From Microbacterium stercoris (lineage in GTDB: Bacteria > Actinomycetota > Actinomycetes > Actinomycetales > Microbacteriaceae): 64,000 bases of DNA. The position numbers and the translations under genes are program-made. The notes under the pieces were generated by a model. That model did not search any database, was not told the DNA's origin, and saw only the letters and a list, made by a program, of their open reading frames with translations. Every line of letters begins with the position of its first letter. Within the stretch, counting starts at the first letter, position 1. Positions 49,295 to 58,396 of the stretch are shown piece by piece. The stretch spans positions 124,001 through 188,000 of the forward strand of contig NZ_JAGFOA010000002.1 of the NCBI RefSeq assembly GCF_017592545.1, in the 5' to 3' direction.

Positions 49295-51247
49295 ATGACC
49301 GATCAGTCGCGCCCCGAAACCGGGGCTCCCCCCTCCCGAAAGCCCGTCACCGCGCTCGTGAAGGAGGTGACACATCCTGCGCTGATCCCGGGCATCGGAG
49401 TCGAGGACACCAATCGCACGTTCTCGACGAACTGGCTGGTGTTCGGCATCGCGGGCGCCCTCGTTCTCGGCGTCGTGATCTGGGGCTTCGCCGCTCCGCA
49501 GAGCATCAGCGACACCGGATCGGCCTCGCTCGGCTGGGTCATGGAGCACTTCGGCTGGTTCTTCGCGCTGCTGGCCATCGCGACCGTCGTCTTCATGATG
49601 GTCGTGGGCTACGGCCGCACCGGAGGGATCCGCCTCGGCGCCGACGACGAGGCGCCCGAGTTCTCCACGGTGTCGTGGATCGCGATGCTCTTCTCCGCCG
49701 GCATGGGCATCGGGCTGCTCTTCTGGGGGCCCGCGGAGCCGCTGTCCTTCTTCCTGAACGTGCCGCCCGGCTTCGACGCCGAGGCGGGATCGCGCGACGC
49801 GATGCACCTCGCGCTGGCGCAGTCGTACCTGCACTGGGGCCCGCTGGCGTGGGCGTTCTATGCGCTGGTCGGCGGCGCGATCGCCTATGCCGCCTACCGC
49901 CGCGGCCGTGCGCCGCTGATCTCGGCCATCTTCGCGCCGATCTTCAAGGAGCGCACCGAGGGCTGGATGGGTGCGGTGGTCGATGTCTTCGCCATCATCG
50001 TGACGCTGTTCGGAACCGCCGTCACGCTCGGAATGGGCACGCTGCAGATCGCGCGGGGTGCCGAGTTCGTCACGGGCATCGGACCGCTCGGCAACGGCGC
50101 GCTCATCGCGATCGTCACGGTGCTGACCGCCGCGTTCGTGGTGTCGGCCGTCTCGGGCGTGAAGCGCGGCATCCGGCTGCTGTCGAACATCAACATGGTG
50201 ATCGCGGTGATCATCGGCGTGCTGCTGTTCGCCCTGGGACCGACGCTGCTGCTGCTCAACCTGGTGCCGGCATCCGTGTCGACGTTCCTCGCCGAGCTGT
50301 GGACGATGCTCATGCGCAACCCCGCGCAGGGCGAGGACGCCGCATCGTTCGTCAACAGCTGGACCAACTACTACTGGGCATGGTGGATCTCCTGGACGCC
50401 GTTCGTGGGCATGTTCATCGCCAAGATCTCGCGTGGTCGCACCCTCCGCGAGTTCACCACCGTCGTGATCGTCGTGCCCGCCGTGGTCTGCATCGTCTGG
50501 TTCGGCATCATGGGCGGATCCGCCATGTACTTCGACGAGCTCACGGGGGCGGTCGGGCAGGCGATGGCCGACGGTGGCACCGAGGCCGTGCTGTTCGCGG
50601 TGCTCGAGAATCTGCCGCTCGCCGGCGTGCTGTCGGTGCTGGCGATGCTCTCGATCGTGCTGTTCTTCGTGACGTCGGCCGATTCGGCGGCGATCGTGAT
50701 GGCATCGATGAGCCAGCGCGGCAAGCCCGAGCCGTCGACCTGGGTCACCATCACCTGGGGCGTGCTGCTCGGGGCCGCCGCCCTGGCGCTGCTCCTCGCG
50801 GGAGGCGAGACCGCCCTGTCGGGGCTGCAGTCGATCATGGTCGTGACGGCCCTGCCGTTCGCCGTGATCGTCGTCGGCATCATGATCGCCTGGGCGCGTG
50901 AGCTGGCGACGGATCCGTACATCATGCGCCGTAAGTTCGCGCGCGCGGCCATCGCCCAGGGTGTGCGGCTCGGCATCGAGGAGCACGGAGACGACTTCGT
51001 CTTCGGCGCGACCGAGGTGCAGCCCGACCAGGGGGCCGGTGCCGCGATCGACACGCAGGATCCGGCGCTGGTGGAGTGGTACACAACGGCCACCGAGCAG
51101 ATCGAGATCGTCACCGCGTCCGATGTCGCGCGCACGCTCGAGCCCGGGCGCATCCAGCCCAAGGGCCCGGATCACCCGGAGCACACCGCATCCGGCGACG
51201 CCTCGCTGGTGGTGGGGGAGGACAGGCGCCCGCCGCGAAAGGGCTGA
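49295..51247 (+). CDS. BCCT-family compatible-solute transporter
   Basis: 650 residues from the ATG at 49295; an upstream open frame to 49091 lacks conservation. Twelve spans, with the BCCT signature in TM8 (YYWAWWISWTPFVGMFIAKISRGRTLREF) supplying the Trp box, and the GMGIGLLFWGPAEPLSFF segment of TM3. The Met-Gly-Met-Gly pattern there (SAGMGIGLLFWG) differs slightly from Na-coupled BetP (GMGIGLMFY), but the coupling ion cannot be settled by reading. A C-terminal extension of about 110 residues (after IMRRKFARAAIAQG) may sense osmotic stress, as in BetP. It imports betaine, choline or carnitine-like solutes. Confidence 0.92.
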   Translation: MTDQSRPETGAPPSRKPVTALVKEVTHPALIPGIGVEDTNRTFSTNWLVFGIAGALVLGVVIWGFAAPQSISDTGSASLGWVMEHFGWFFALLAIATVVFMMVVGYGRTGGIRLGADDEAPEFSTVSWIAMLFSAGMGIGLLFWGPAEPLSFFLNVPPGFDAEAGSRDAMHLALAQSYLHWGPLAWAFYALVGGAIAYAAYRRGRAPLISAIFAPIFKERTEGWMGAVVDVFAIIVTLFGTAVTLGMGTLQIARGAEFVTGIGPLGNGALIAIVTVLTAAFVVSAVSGVKRGIRLLSNINMVIAVIIGVLLFALGPTLLLLNLVPASVSTFLAELWTMLMRNPAQGEDAASFVNSWTNYYWAWWISWTPFVGMFIAKISRGRTLREFTTVVIVVPAVVCIVWFGIMGGSAMYFDELTGAVGQAMADGGTEAVLFAVLENLPLAGVLSVLAMLSIVLFFVTSADSAAIVMASMSQRGKPEPSTWVTITWGVLLGAAALALLLAGGETALSGLQSIMVVTALPFAVIVVGIMIAWARELATDPYIMRRKFARAAIAQGVRLGIEEHGDDFVFGATEVQPDQGAGAAIDTQDPALVEWYTTATEQIEIVTASDVARTLEPGRIQPKGPDHPEHTASGDASLVVGEDRRPPRKG

Positions 51248-51261
51248 CCCGCCATATGCCG

Positions 51262-51299
51262 CGAATGGCCGCTGCTCCTCTCGGAACAGCGGCCATTCG
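51262..51299. terminator. Bidirectional terminator between the BCCT gene and purC
   Basis: CGAATGGCCGCTG / CAGCGGCCATTCG, a 13-bp perfect stem with a 12-nt loop, between convergent genes. Confidence 0.8.
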
Positions 51300-51314
51300 G
51301 GGCAATCGGGCGGG

Positions 51315-52190
51315 TCAGCCGATGAGCAGGTCGAGCAGCTCGCGGTAGCGCGCGACCGTCTGGTCGACGATCGCGGCGGGCAGCTCTGGCGGGGTGCCCT
51401 GCTTGTCCCAGTTGGCGGCGAGCCAGTTGCGCACGATCTGCTTGTCGAAGCTCGCCATGCGCTCGGCGGGCGTGGTGCCGGTGCGCCAGGCCTCGGCGTC
51501 CCAGTAGCGCGAGGAGTCGCTCGTGAGCACCTCGTCGGCGAGGCGCAGCACTCCGTCCTCATCGGTGCCGAACTCGAACTTCGTGTCGGCCAGGATCAGC
51601 CCGTGCGCCTCGGCGGTCGCGGCCGCGCGGCGGTAGATCTCGAGCGAGCGGTCACGCAGCTCGGCGGCGCGGTCGGCGCCCACGAGCTCGGCCGACTTCT
51701 CGAACGAGATGTTCTCGTCGTGCTCGCCCATCGGCGCCTTGTACGCGGGTGTGTAGATCGGCTCCGGGAGGCGGTCGCCATCCTGCAGACCCTCCGGAAG
51801 CGAGATGCCGCAGACCGTGCCGCTCTGCTGATACTCGAGCCAGCCGGATCCGGTCAGGTACCCGCGCACCACGCACTCGATCGGCAGCATGTCGAGCGAG
51901 CGCACGATCATGGATCGGCCGGCGACCTCATCCGGCACGGTCTCGCCGGTGAGGTGGTTCGGCACCGGCGTGCCGCCGTCGGCTCCCGCCAGCTGGTCGA
52001 ACCACCACTGGCTGAGCGTGGTCAGCAGCTCGCCCTTGCCGGGGATGCCCGGCTCGAGCACGTGGTCGAAGGCGCTCACGCGATCGCTCGCGACGACGAG
52101 CATGCGGCTCGCGGATCCGTCGGCGGGCGCGTAGAGGTCGCGCACCTTGCCGGAGTACGTGTGCTTCCAACCGGGGATCTCGAGCGTCAT
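51315..52190 (-). CDS. purC: Phosphoribosylaminoimidazole-succinocarboxamide synthase
   Basis: 291 residues from the ATG at 52190; upstream open codons are not conserved. SAICAR synthetase: GWKHTYSGKVRDLYAPADG at the start (the ATP-binding GKVRDLY), VVASDRVSAFDHVLEPGIPGKG, the CVVRGYLTGSGW motif and LADTKFEFG. It joins aspartate to CAIR with ATP. It stands alone, unlike the purSQ and purMF pairs in the same window. Confidence 0.96.
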   Translation of the reverse strand: MTLEIPGWKHTYSGKVRDLYAPADGSASRMLVVASDRVSAFDHVLEPGIPGKGELLTTLSQWWFDQLAGADGGTPVPNHLTGETVPDEVAGRSMIVRSLDMLPIECVVRGYLTGSGWLEYQQSGTVCGISLPEGLQDGDRLPEPIYTPAYKAPMGEHDENISFEKSAELVGADRAAELRDRSLEIYRRAAATAEAHGLILADTKFEFGTDEDGVLRLADEVLTSDSSRYWDAEAWRTGTTPAERMASFDKQIVRNWLAANWDKQGTPPELPAAIVDQTVARYRELLDLLIG

Positions 52191-52362
52191 GGGCTCATTC
52201 TTCCAGGTCGGCCGGATGCGCCTGCGCCGCGTGGCCGGGCGCGACGGCGGGCGGCATGGGCGCGGGGCGGCGTGGGTTCGGCGCGAGCGCGAGCGCGAAG
52301 CGCTCTCGCGCACGCCCCGCAAGCCCCGCGCCCGTGTCGGAGGCCCGTGGTTCGATGTGAGC

Positions 52363-53427
52363 ATGACGGCACAGGACCGGATCGCGCGCGACACGCACGC
52401 GACGTGGGCCGCGTGGATCGGGTTCGCCGTCGGCGCCGCGCTCGGCACGGCGCTGCTGTGGGGGCCGGCGCGGCCTCTCGCGGGGGAGGGGTCGATCGGC
52501 CTGCCCGCCGCGGGGGTGGCGGCGCTCGCCGCGGTCACTGGGTTCGCGGCCGGATCGCTGCTGCATCGGCGCGGAGAGACGGCCCAGATGCCGCGGTGGC
52601 AGCAGATCGTCTCGCGGGTCTCGGATGCGGCGGTCGCTCTCGCCCTCGCCGGGGTGACGGCGCTCGCCGTGCTGTGCCTGGGTGAGGTGCTGGCCGTCGG
52701 CCTCGACGGCCTGCAGGTCGCCCCGCTCGGCGGTGGGCTGCTCACCGGCGCCGCGGCCGCGGCCGCGAGCAGCGCCGGCTTCGGGCTTGGCGCGCGCGTG
52801 CGCACCGACGACCTCGTCGGCCTGCTCTTCTCCTTCCTCGTCACCGGCACGCTGTTCTCGATGCTGACGGCGGCCGATCCGCGCTGGTGGGAGCGCAACT
52901 TCTCGCAGCTCGGCGCGGGTGGCAGCGCGTGGGCGTTCAACGGCACGCTGGTGCTCGGCGGTCTGCTGCTCGCGGCGGTGGGCGCCTACATCGGCCGCGA
53001 CCTGCACCGCATCCTCGGCGACGCGGCGCTCGGACGCATCGCGCCGGTCGTGCTGCTGTTCGCGGCCACGGGGGTGAGCCTGGCCCTGATCGGCCTGTTC
53101 CCCCTCCATCGCGCGCCGGTGCCGCACCTCGTCGCCGCCATCGCCACGCTGGTGCTGATGGCGGCGTCGGCCGTCGCGGTGGCCGTGGCGATGCCCGGCC
53201 CGCCTCCCGCCCTCCTCGTCACGACCGTCGGCGTCGGCGTCGGGCTCGTGGTGGCCGTGCTGCTGTGGCAGCCGCTCCACCTCTACGCGGCCACGGGCCT
53301 CGAAGCGGTGGCGGTGGGGCTGGCGTTCGTCTGGCTCACGACGCTGATGCGCGCGCTCGCCGCCCTCGCCCCGGATGAGCCCCGTCCGTCGGCCCGGCCG
53401 ATCCTGCGGGGCGCCCTGCGGAGGTGA
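52363..53427 (+). CDS. DUF998-like integral membrane protein
   Basis: 354 residues from the ATG at 52363; a GTG six nt upstream and a longer frame are possible but not supported. Ten or so hydrophobic segments; the central SQLGAGGSAWAFNGTLVLGGLLLAAVGAYIGRDL resembles the NxG..WxFNxxL signature of DUF998. The duplication-like second half ends in a basic tail. Function unknown. It diverges from purC and is followed 37 nt later by an MFS transporter gene. Confidence 0.75.
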   Translation: MTAQDRIARDTHATWAAWIGFAVGAALGTALLWGPARPLAGEGSIGLPAAGVAALAAVTGFAAGSLLHRRGETAQMPRWQQIVSRVSDAAVALALAGVTALAVLCLGEVLAVGLDGLQVAPLGGGLLTGAAAAAASSAGFGLGARVRTDDLVGLLFSFLVTGTLFSMLTAADPRWWERNFSQLGAGGSAWAFNGTLVLGGLLLAAVGAYIGRDLHRILGDAALGRIAPVVLLFAATGVSLALIGLFPLHRAPVPHLVAAIATLVLMAASAVAVAVAMPGPPPALLVTTVGVGVGLVVAVLLWQPLHLYAATGLEAVAVGLAFVWLTTLMRALAALAPDEPRPSARPILRGALRR

Positions 53428-53452
53428 CGGCCCGGCACCCCCTCGGCCCGGG

Positions 53453-53458
53453 CAGGAT
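53453..53458 (+). promoter_or_regulatory. -10 element of the MFS exporter gene (leaderless)
   Basis: CAGGAT, 6 nt, then ATG at 53465. Confidence 0.4.
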
Positions 53459-53464
53459 GGATCC

Positions 53465-54652
53465 ATGACCGCCGCGAGCACCGACCGCTGGCGGGTCGCC
53501 GCGACCGGGGCACAACTGCTGGGGGTCGCCGTCATGGCGGCGATCTACGCCCCGCAGCCGCTGCTGGCGGCCATCGCGCGCGAGTTCGGTCGCACCGCGT
53601 TCGAGGCGAACCTCGTGGTCTCGATGACGACGCTCGGCATCGCGGCAGGGGTCTTCCCGGCGGCGTGGCTCGCGGATCGGATCGGCCGGGGTCGTGTGAT
53701 CGTCGGCTCCCTCGTGGTCGGGGTTGTGCTCACCGCCGTGACGAGCACCGCTGCGGTGTGGCCCGTGCTGGTGGCCTCGCGCCTGCTCGCGGGTCTTGTG
53801 CTCAGCGGGGTGCTGGTCTCGGCGCTGGTCTGGTCGTCGGAGGCGGCGCCGTCGATCCGGCGAAAGCGTGTGGCCGCGATGTACGTGGCGGGCACCACGG
53901 CGGGCGGGATGGCCGGTCGCATCGTGGCGGGCGTGGTCGCCGAGTGGTGGGGCTGGCGAGCCGGCGTCGCGGCGGTCGATCTCATCGTGCTGCTCGCCGG
54001 TGCGGGCGGGGTGCTCGCGGTGCTCGTCACGCTGCGGCGCAAGGCACAGGCCCCGCCGACCACGTCGATCGAGATCCCCCGCAGCCACCCCTGGACGGTG
54101 CGGGCCCGCCTGTTCGCCGTGGCGTTCACCGGCATGGCCGCGTTTATGGGCGTCTTCAATGCGGTGGCGTTCCGTGTGCACGAGCCGCCGTTCTCGCTCG
54201 GACTCGGCGTGACCTCGCTGCTGTTCCTCACCTACGCGGCCGGCACGTACTCGTCGATGCGCACGGGCGCCCTGCTCGACCGCTTCGGGGCGCGCACAAC
54301 GATCCTCAGCGGATCCGCGATCATGGCGGCCGGTGCGGCCATCCTGATCCTGGATCACCTGGTCGCGGTGATCGCGGGTCTTCTTGTGCTGGCGGCCGGC
54401 TTCTTCATGCTGCACGCCGGTGCCAGCGCCACCGTGCCCTCGGTCTCGCCACGACCCTCGGTGGGTCAGGCCTGGTACACGCTCTTCTACTACGCCGGAT
54501 CGTCGGCCGGTGCTCTGCTGCTGGGCTGGGCGTGGGATGCCGCCCGGTGGCCGGCCGTCACGATCGCCGCGTTCGCGCTGGTGCTCGCGGCGGCGGTGCT
54601 GGCCGCAGGCCTGCCGCATCGGCCGCGCACCACGCGCGACGGACGGGCCTAG
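53465..54652 (+). CDS. MFS transporter (YnfM-like, probable efflux)
   Basis: 395 residues, twelve spans. The motif-A region between TM2 and TM3 reads WLADRIGRGRVIVGS, and YAPQPLLAAIAREFG in TM1 matches the YnfM/MdtG-type N-terminus. SSEAAPSIRRKRVAAMYVAGTTAGGMAGR is the conserved second motif-A-like loop. Ser replaces the more usual residues in SMRTGALLDRFGARTTI after TM7, but the motif is otherwise intact. Relatives are proton-driven exporters of small hydrophilic or drug-like compounds. Substrate unknown. Confidence 0.88.
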   Translation: MTAASTDRWRVAATGAQLLGVAVMAAIYAPQPLLAAIAREFGRTAFEANLVVSMTTLGIAAGVFPAAWLADRIGRGRVIVGSLVVGVVLTAVTSTAAVWPVLVASRLLAGLVLSGVLVSALVWSSEAAPSIRRKRVAAMYVAGTTAGGMAGRIVAGVVAEWWGWRAGVAAVDLIVLLAGAGGVLAVLVTLRRKAQAPPTTSIEIPRSHPWTVRARLFAVAFTGMAAFMGVFNAVAFRVHEPPFSLGLGVTSLLFLTYAAGTYSSMRTGALLDRFGARTTILSGSAIMAAGAAILILDHLVAVIAGLLVLAAGFFMLHAGASATVPSVSPRPSVGQAWYTLFYYAGSSAGALLLGWAWDAARWPAVTIAAFALVLAAAVLAAGLPHRPRTTRDGRA

Positions 54653-54660
54653 AACACGAA

Positions 54661-54690
54661 CGGCCCGGACCTCGTGGGAGGTCCGGGCCG
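54661..54690. terminator. Bidirectional terminator between the MFS gene and purD
   Basis: CGGCCCGGACCTC / GAGGTCCGGGCCG, 13 bp perfect with a GTGG loop. Confidence 0.85.
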
Positions 54691-54739
54691 GCGCGACTCG
54701 TGCCCGCGCCGCTCGACGAACGGGCGGCGGGCGGTCAGC

Positions 54740-56005
54740 TCACTCCACGCGGGCGGCGATGTCGGAGCGGTGGTGACCGCCCTCGAGGCCGATGCGGCCG
54801 ATCGCGTCGTAGGCGCGCGAGCGGGCCGTGCGGAAGTCGGATGCGGTCGCCACGACGTTGAGCACGCGGCCGCCGGTGGCGACGAGGCCTCCGTCGGCGT
54901 CGGCCGTCGCGGCATGCGCGACGTGCACGCCCTCGACCTCGCCGGCCTCGTCCACGCCGGTCAGCGCACGACCGGTGATGGGCGACTCCGGGTAGCCCTC
55001 CGAGGCGAGCACGACGGTGACGGCGACGTCGGACGAGAACTCCGGCTGCCCCTCGTCCTCGAGCGTGCCGTTCGCGGCGGCGAGCAGCAGGCGCGACAGC
55101 GGCGTGACGAGACGCGGCAGCACCACCTGGGTCTCGGGGTCACCGAAGCGCGCGTTGAACTCGATGACGCGCACGCCCGCATCCGTGAGGATCAGTCCGG
55201 CGTAGAGCAGGCCGATGAACGGCGTGCCCTCGGCGTCGAGCTGGCGGATCACCGGCAGCGCGACGGTCTCGGTGACCTCCGCGACGAAGGCCTCCTCCGA
55301 TCCGAAGCGCTCCGCCAGCCACGGCAGCGGCGAGTAGGCGCCCATGCCGCCCGTGTTCGGACCGCCGTCGCCGTCGAGCGCGCGCTTGAAGTCCTGCGCG
55401 GGGCTCAGGGCGCGCACGGTGTCGCCGTCGGAGAGGAAGAAGAGCGACACCTCGGGGCCCGACAGGAACTCCTCGATCAGCACCGGGCCGCTCGGCAGGT
55501 AGGTCTCGGCGTGCGCCAGCGCGGCGTCGCGGTCCGACGTCACGATGACGCCCTTGCCCGCGGCGAGCCCGTCGGCCTTGACGACGTAGGGGGCGCCGAA
55601 CTCGTCGATCGCGGCGGCGACCTCGTCGATCGTGCGGGCGTATGCGGCGCGACCGGTCGGCACAGAGGCGGCGTCCATGATCCGCTTCGCGAACGCCTTC
55701 GAACCCTCCAGGGCCGCGGCCGCCTTGCCGGGGCCGAACACCGGGACGGCGCGCTCGCGCAGGGCGTCGGCGACACCCGCGATGAGCGGCGCCTCGGGGC
55801 CGATGATCACGAGGTCGACGTCGTTGTCGAGCGCGAACGACGTGACCGACACGGGGTCGTTGGGGTCGACCGCGACGATGGCCGCATCGCGCGCGATGCC
55901 GGCGTTGCCGGGAGCCGCGAGCAGCTCGTGACCGGCGTCCTCCGACTTCAGTGCGAGGACGAGGGCGTGCTCGCGCGCGCCGGAACCGAGGACGAGGATC
56001 TTCAC
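54740..56005 (-). CDS. purD: Phosphoribosylamine-glycine ligase
   Basis: 421 residues from a GTG at 56005. GARS with ATP-grasp fold: KILVLGSGAREHALVLAL at the start, FGPGKAAAALEGSKAFAK, PYVVKADGLAAGKGVIV (P-loop-like ATP site), NTGGMGAYSPLPW, and VIEFNARFGDPETQVVLPRL with the metal-binding Glu/Asn. It makes GAR from phosphoribosylamine, glycine and ATP. Its promoter is of the leaderless type. Confidence 0.96.
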   Translation of the reverse strand: MKILVLGSGAREHALVLALKSEDAGHELLAAPGNAGIARDAAIVAVDPNDPVSVTSFALDNDVDLVIIGPEAPLIAGVADALRERAVPVFGPGKAAAALEGSKAFAKRIMDAASVPTGRAAYARTIDEVAAAIDEFGAPYVVKADGLAAGKGVIVTSDRDAALAHAETYLPSGPVLIEEFLSGPEVSLFFLSDGDTVRALSPAQDFKRALDGDGGPNTGGMGAYSPLPWLAERFGSEEAFVAEVTETVALPVIRQLDAEGTPFIGLLYAGLILTDAGVRVIEFNARFGDPETQVVLPRLVTPLSRLLLAAANGTLEDEGQPEFSSDVAVTVVLASEGYPESPITGRALTGVDEAGEVEGVHVAHAATADADGGLVATGGRVLNVVATASDFRTARSRAYDAIGRIGLEGGHHRSDIAARVE

Positions 56006-56011
56006 CCGTCC

Positions 56012-56017
56012 AGGATA
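56012..56017 (-). promoter_or_regulatory. -10 element of purD (leaderless)
   Basis: Minus-strand TATCCT, 6 nt, then GTG at 56005. Confidence 0.55.
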
Positions 56018-56089
56018 CCGAGCGCCCCGAGGTCATACCGGTGAGTGGGCCTTCGCACAAGGCCCGTGCGACCCGCCGAGCCCCCGACC

Positions 56090-56095
56090 TACCGT
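56090..56095 (+). promoter_or_regulatory. -10 element of the lipoprotein/CDF transcript (leaderless)
   Basis: TACCGT, 6 nt, then ATG at 56102. Confidence 0.45.
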
Positions 56096-56101
56096 CGGAT
56101 C

Positions 56102-56596
56102 ATGGACGCACTGCGCAGGACCGCCGGCATGGCGATCGCGCTCGCGGCGACGCTGGCCCTCGCGACCGGATGCGACGGGATCCGGATCCCGCAGGATCCG
56201 GAGGGCACGCTCGAGCGCGTGAGCGGGGGAGAGCTGCGGGTGGGGGCCTCCGCCGACGACGGGCGGGTGCTCGTCGACGGCGCTGAGGTGAGCGGGCCCC
56301 TGGCCGCGGTCGTCGAGGACTTCGCCGAGAGCATCGATGCGGACGTGGAATGGAGCGTCGGCAGCGAGGAGACACTCGTGACGAAGATCGAAGACGGCCA
56401 GCTCGACCTCGCGATCGGGGGTATGACGGGACAGACGCCGTGGGTCGACAAGGTCGCGGTGACACGCGAGTTCACCGACCTGCCCGAGGTGGACGGTCCC
56501 GTGGTGATGCTCGCCCGCCTGGGCGAGAACCGCTTCGTCGTCGCGCTCGAGACCCACCTGCAGGAGCTGCAGGAGCAGCAGGAGGCCACACGATGA
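56102..56596 (+). CDS. Short lipoprotein resembling a truncated family-3 solute-binding domain
   Basis: 164 residues. The signal peptide has the lipobox ATGC (Cys near 23). ELRVGASADDGRVLVDG, FAESIDADVEWSVGSEETLVTKIEDGQLDLAIGGMTGQTPW and VAVTREFTDLPEVDGPVVMLARLGENRFVVAL match the beta-alpha pattern of SBP_bac_3 domain 1, with the hallmark (L)DLAIGGMT. Such domains are normally 220-240 residues; the second lobe is missing. It overlaps the CDF metal transporter (ATGA), so it may sense or chaperone a ligand for that transporter. This pairing is unusual. Confidence 0.7.
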   Translation: MDALRRTAGMAIALAATLALATGCDGIRIPQDPEGTLERVSGGELRVGASADDGRVLVDGAEVSGPLAAVVEDFAESIDADVEWSVGSEETLVTKIEDGQLDLAIGGMTGQTPWVDKVAVTREFTDLPEVDGPVVMLARLGENRFVVALETHLQELQEQQEATR

Positions 56597-57561
56597 CCGC
56601 CCGGATCGGACGCACCGACCTGCCGCAGGAGCAGCAGGAGGCGATGCGCAAGGCCGTGAAGATCGAGATCATCACGATCGCCTACACCTCGGTGACGATC
56701 GCGCTGATCGCCCTCGTCGTCGGCAGCTCGCAGGCCATGCGCACGGCGTGGATCGAGGACATGCTCTCGCTGCTGCCGCAGATCGCCTTCCTCGTCGCGC
56801 TGCTGTTCATCCGCCGTCGGCCCAGCCGGCGGTTCCCCTTCGGCAAGCACCGGGCGATGGGCGTCGGGCACCTCGTCGCGGGCGTCGCCCTGCTCATCGT
56901 CGGCGGCAACCTCGCGGTCGAGGCGGTGGTCGGCTTCCTGCGCGGCGAGCATCCGACCATCGGCACGGTGGTGCTGTTCGGGCACACGATCTGGCTCGGC
57001 TGGCTGATGATGAGCGTGATGGCGGTCATCGTCATCGGGCCGTTCTTCTACGGCCGCTACAAGGCGAAGCTCGCCGGCCCCCTGCACAACAAGCTGCTGC
57101 ACGCCGACGCCGCGATGGCCAAGGCCGACTGGCAGACCACGGTGGCCTCGATCGTCGGCGTGGGCGGCGTGGGTCTCGGCCTGTGGTGGCTCGACTACGC
57201 GGCAGCCCTGTTCATCTCCCTCGGCATCCTCTGGGACGGCTGGCGCAACATGATCACCGCGATCGAGGACCTCATCGACAAGCGGGCGACCTCGTACGAC
57301 GAGGGATCCGTCCACCCGGTGCTGCGCGACATCCTGCGCACCCTGCACGCCGATCCCGCGGTCAAGGACGCCGCCGTGCGCGTGCGCGATCTGGGCCAGG
57401 TGCTGCACGTGGAGGCGTTCGTCGTGCCCCGCAGGCGTCGCCTCGACCTCGCGCACCTCGAAGAGCTGCAGCGCCGCGTCGTCGGGCTGGACTGGAAGAT
57501 GCAGGATGTCGTGATCGTGCCGGTCTCCACACTGCCGGCCGAGGCGACGCGCTACGTCTAG
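56593..57561 (+). CDS. Cation diffusion facilitator (CDF) transporter
   Basis: 322 residues, ATG overlapping the lipoprotein stop. Six spans: EIITIAYTSVTIALIALVVGSSQAMRTAWIEDMLSLLPQIAFLVALLF covers TM1-2, with the acidic pair in EDMLSLLP where zinc CDFs have HxxxD or DxxxD. The TM5 motif HADAAMAKADW is intact. A cytoplasmic ferredoxin-like domain follows (VRDLGQVLHVEAFVVP). RRRPSRRFPFGKHR marks the TM2-3 loop. It exports divalent metal with proton antiport; the Glu-Asp form in TM2 leaves the metal uncertain (iron or manganese branches differ here). Confidence 0.9.
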   Translation: MTARIGRTDLPQEQQEAMRKAVKIEIITIAYTSVTIALIALVVGSSQAMRTAWIEDMLSLLPQIAFLVALLFIRRRPSRRFPFGKHRAMGVGHLVAGVALLIVGGNLAVEAVVGFLRGEHPTIGTVVLFGHTIWLGWLMMSVMAVIVIGPFFYGRYKAKLAGPLHNKLLHADAAMAKADWQTTVASIVGVGGVGLGLWWLDYAAALFISLGILWDGWRNMITAIEDLIDKRATSYDEGSVHPVLRDILRTLHADPAVKDAAVRVRDLGQVLHVEAFVVPRRRRLDLAHLEELQRRVVGLDWKMQDVVIVPVSTLPAEATRYV

Positions 57562-57566
57562 CCGCC

Positions 57567-57572
57567 TAGCCT
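57567..57572 (+). promoter_or_regulatory. -10 element of the SCP2-like gene (leaderless)
   Basis: TAGCCT, 6 nt, then ATG at 57579. Confidence 0.5.
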
Positions 57573-57578
57573 GGGCAT

Positions 57579-57950
57579 ATGGCCACGAAGCGGATCGACA
57601 CCGGCGACGGACGCGACGCGCTCGCCGCGGTGGCGGCGGCGGAGAGCGCGGGGGAGAAGCCCGCGCGGACCGCCCACGCCACCGCCGTGCGGTACCTGCT
57701 GCAGCTGCTCGTCGAGAAGGCCCCGGGCAACAGCGTCGAGGTGCGGGTGCCGCCCTTCGGCGCCGCGCAGGTGATCCAGGGCCCTCGGCACACGCGTGGC
57801 ACCCCGCCCAATGTGGTCGAGATGGAGCCGTCCACCTGGATCGCTCTGGCCACGGGAGCGCTCGCCTGGGAGGAGGCGGTGGGACAGGGGCGGATCAGCG
57901 CTTCCGGCGTGCGCGCCGATCTCGCCGCGGTGCTTCCGGTGCGTCCCTGA
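57579..57950 (+). CDS. Bacterial sterol-carrier (SCP2-like) family protein
   Basis: 123 residues. Conserved actinobacterial protein with TAHATAVRYLLQLLVEKAPGNSVEVRVPPFGAAQVIQGPRHTRGTPPNVVEMEPSTWIALATGALAWEEAVGQGRI, the signature of the small SCP family usually found between purD/purM/purF genes. Function unknown; the conserved place next to purine genes hints at a link. No membrane span. Confidence 0.85.
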   Translation: MATKRIDTGDGRDALAAVAAAESAGEKPARTAHATAVRYLLQLLVEKAPGNSVEVRVPPFGAAQVIQGPRHTRGTPPNVVEMEPSTWIALATGALAWEEAVGQGRISASGVRADLAAVLPVRP

Positions 57951-58027
57951 CGCCGCTTTCGGGAGGGATCAGCTAGGGAACACCTTTTCCACGTCAGCTG
58001 TTCAGGAACCGGTGCTTTGATGGCGGC

Positions 58028-58375
58028 ATGTCCGCCCATGCATCGCCTCTCCCCGCTGACGAGGGAGTCCCCGCCGAGCAGACTCCGGGCACGGTGACGG
58101 TGCGGCGATCGCCCCGCTACGGCGTCTTCGCCGGAGTGGGCGCGGCCCTGGGCATCGTCGTCGCGATGATCCTCGCGACCGCCTTCGACGGCACGAGCGA
58201 CCCGAGCCCGTTCACCGAGGTCGTGTACTCGCCCTCGCAGACGTTCGGCTTCATCCTGCTCTGGTGCGTGCCCGCGGGCATCCTGCTGGCCATGATCGTG
58301 GCGCTTGTGCTCGAGTGGACGATCGGACGCCGCACCCAGCAGGTCACCGCGGTGCGCGAGACGCGCGCCGACTGA
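58028..58375 (+). CDS. Small two-span membrane protein
   Basis: 115 residues. A cytoplasmic start, then spans YGVFAGVGAALGIVVAMILATAF and FGFILLWCVPAGILLAMIVALVLEW, separated by an acidic loop (DGTSDPSPFTEVVYSPSQT), ending in a basic tail. This arrangement is conserved in actinobacteria beside purM/purF but has no assigned function. TTTGAT 6 nt before the ATG may be a weak leaderless -10. Confidence 0.7.
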   Translation: MSAHASPLPADEGVPAEQTPGTVTVRRSPRYGVFAGVGAALGIVVAMILATAFDGTSDPSPFTEVVYSPSQTFGFILLWCVPAGILLAMIVALVLEWTIGRRTQQVTAVRETRAD

Positions 58376-58396
58376 GCCACTCCCTGGCCGGATCCG

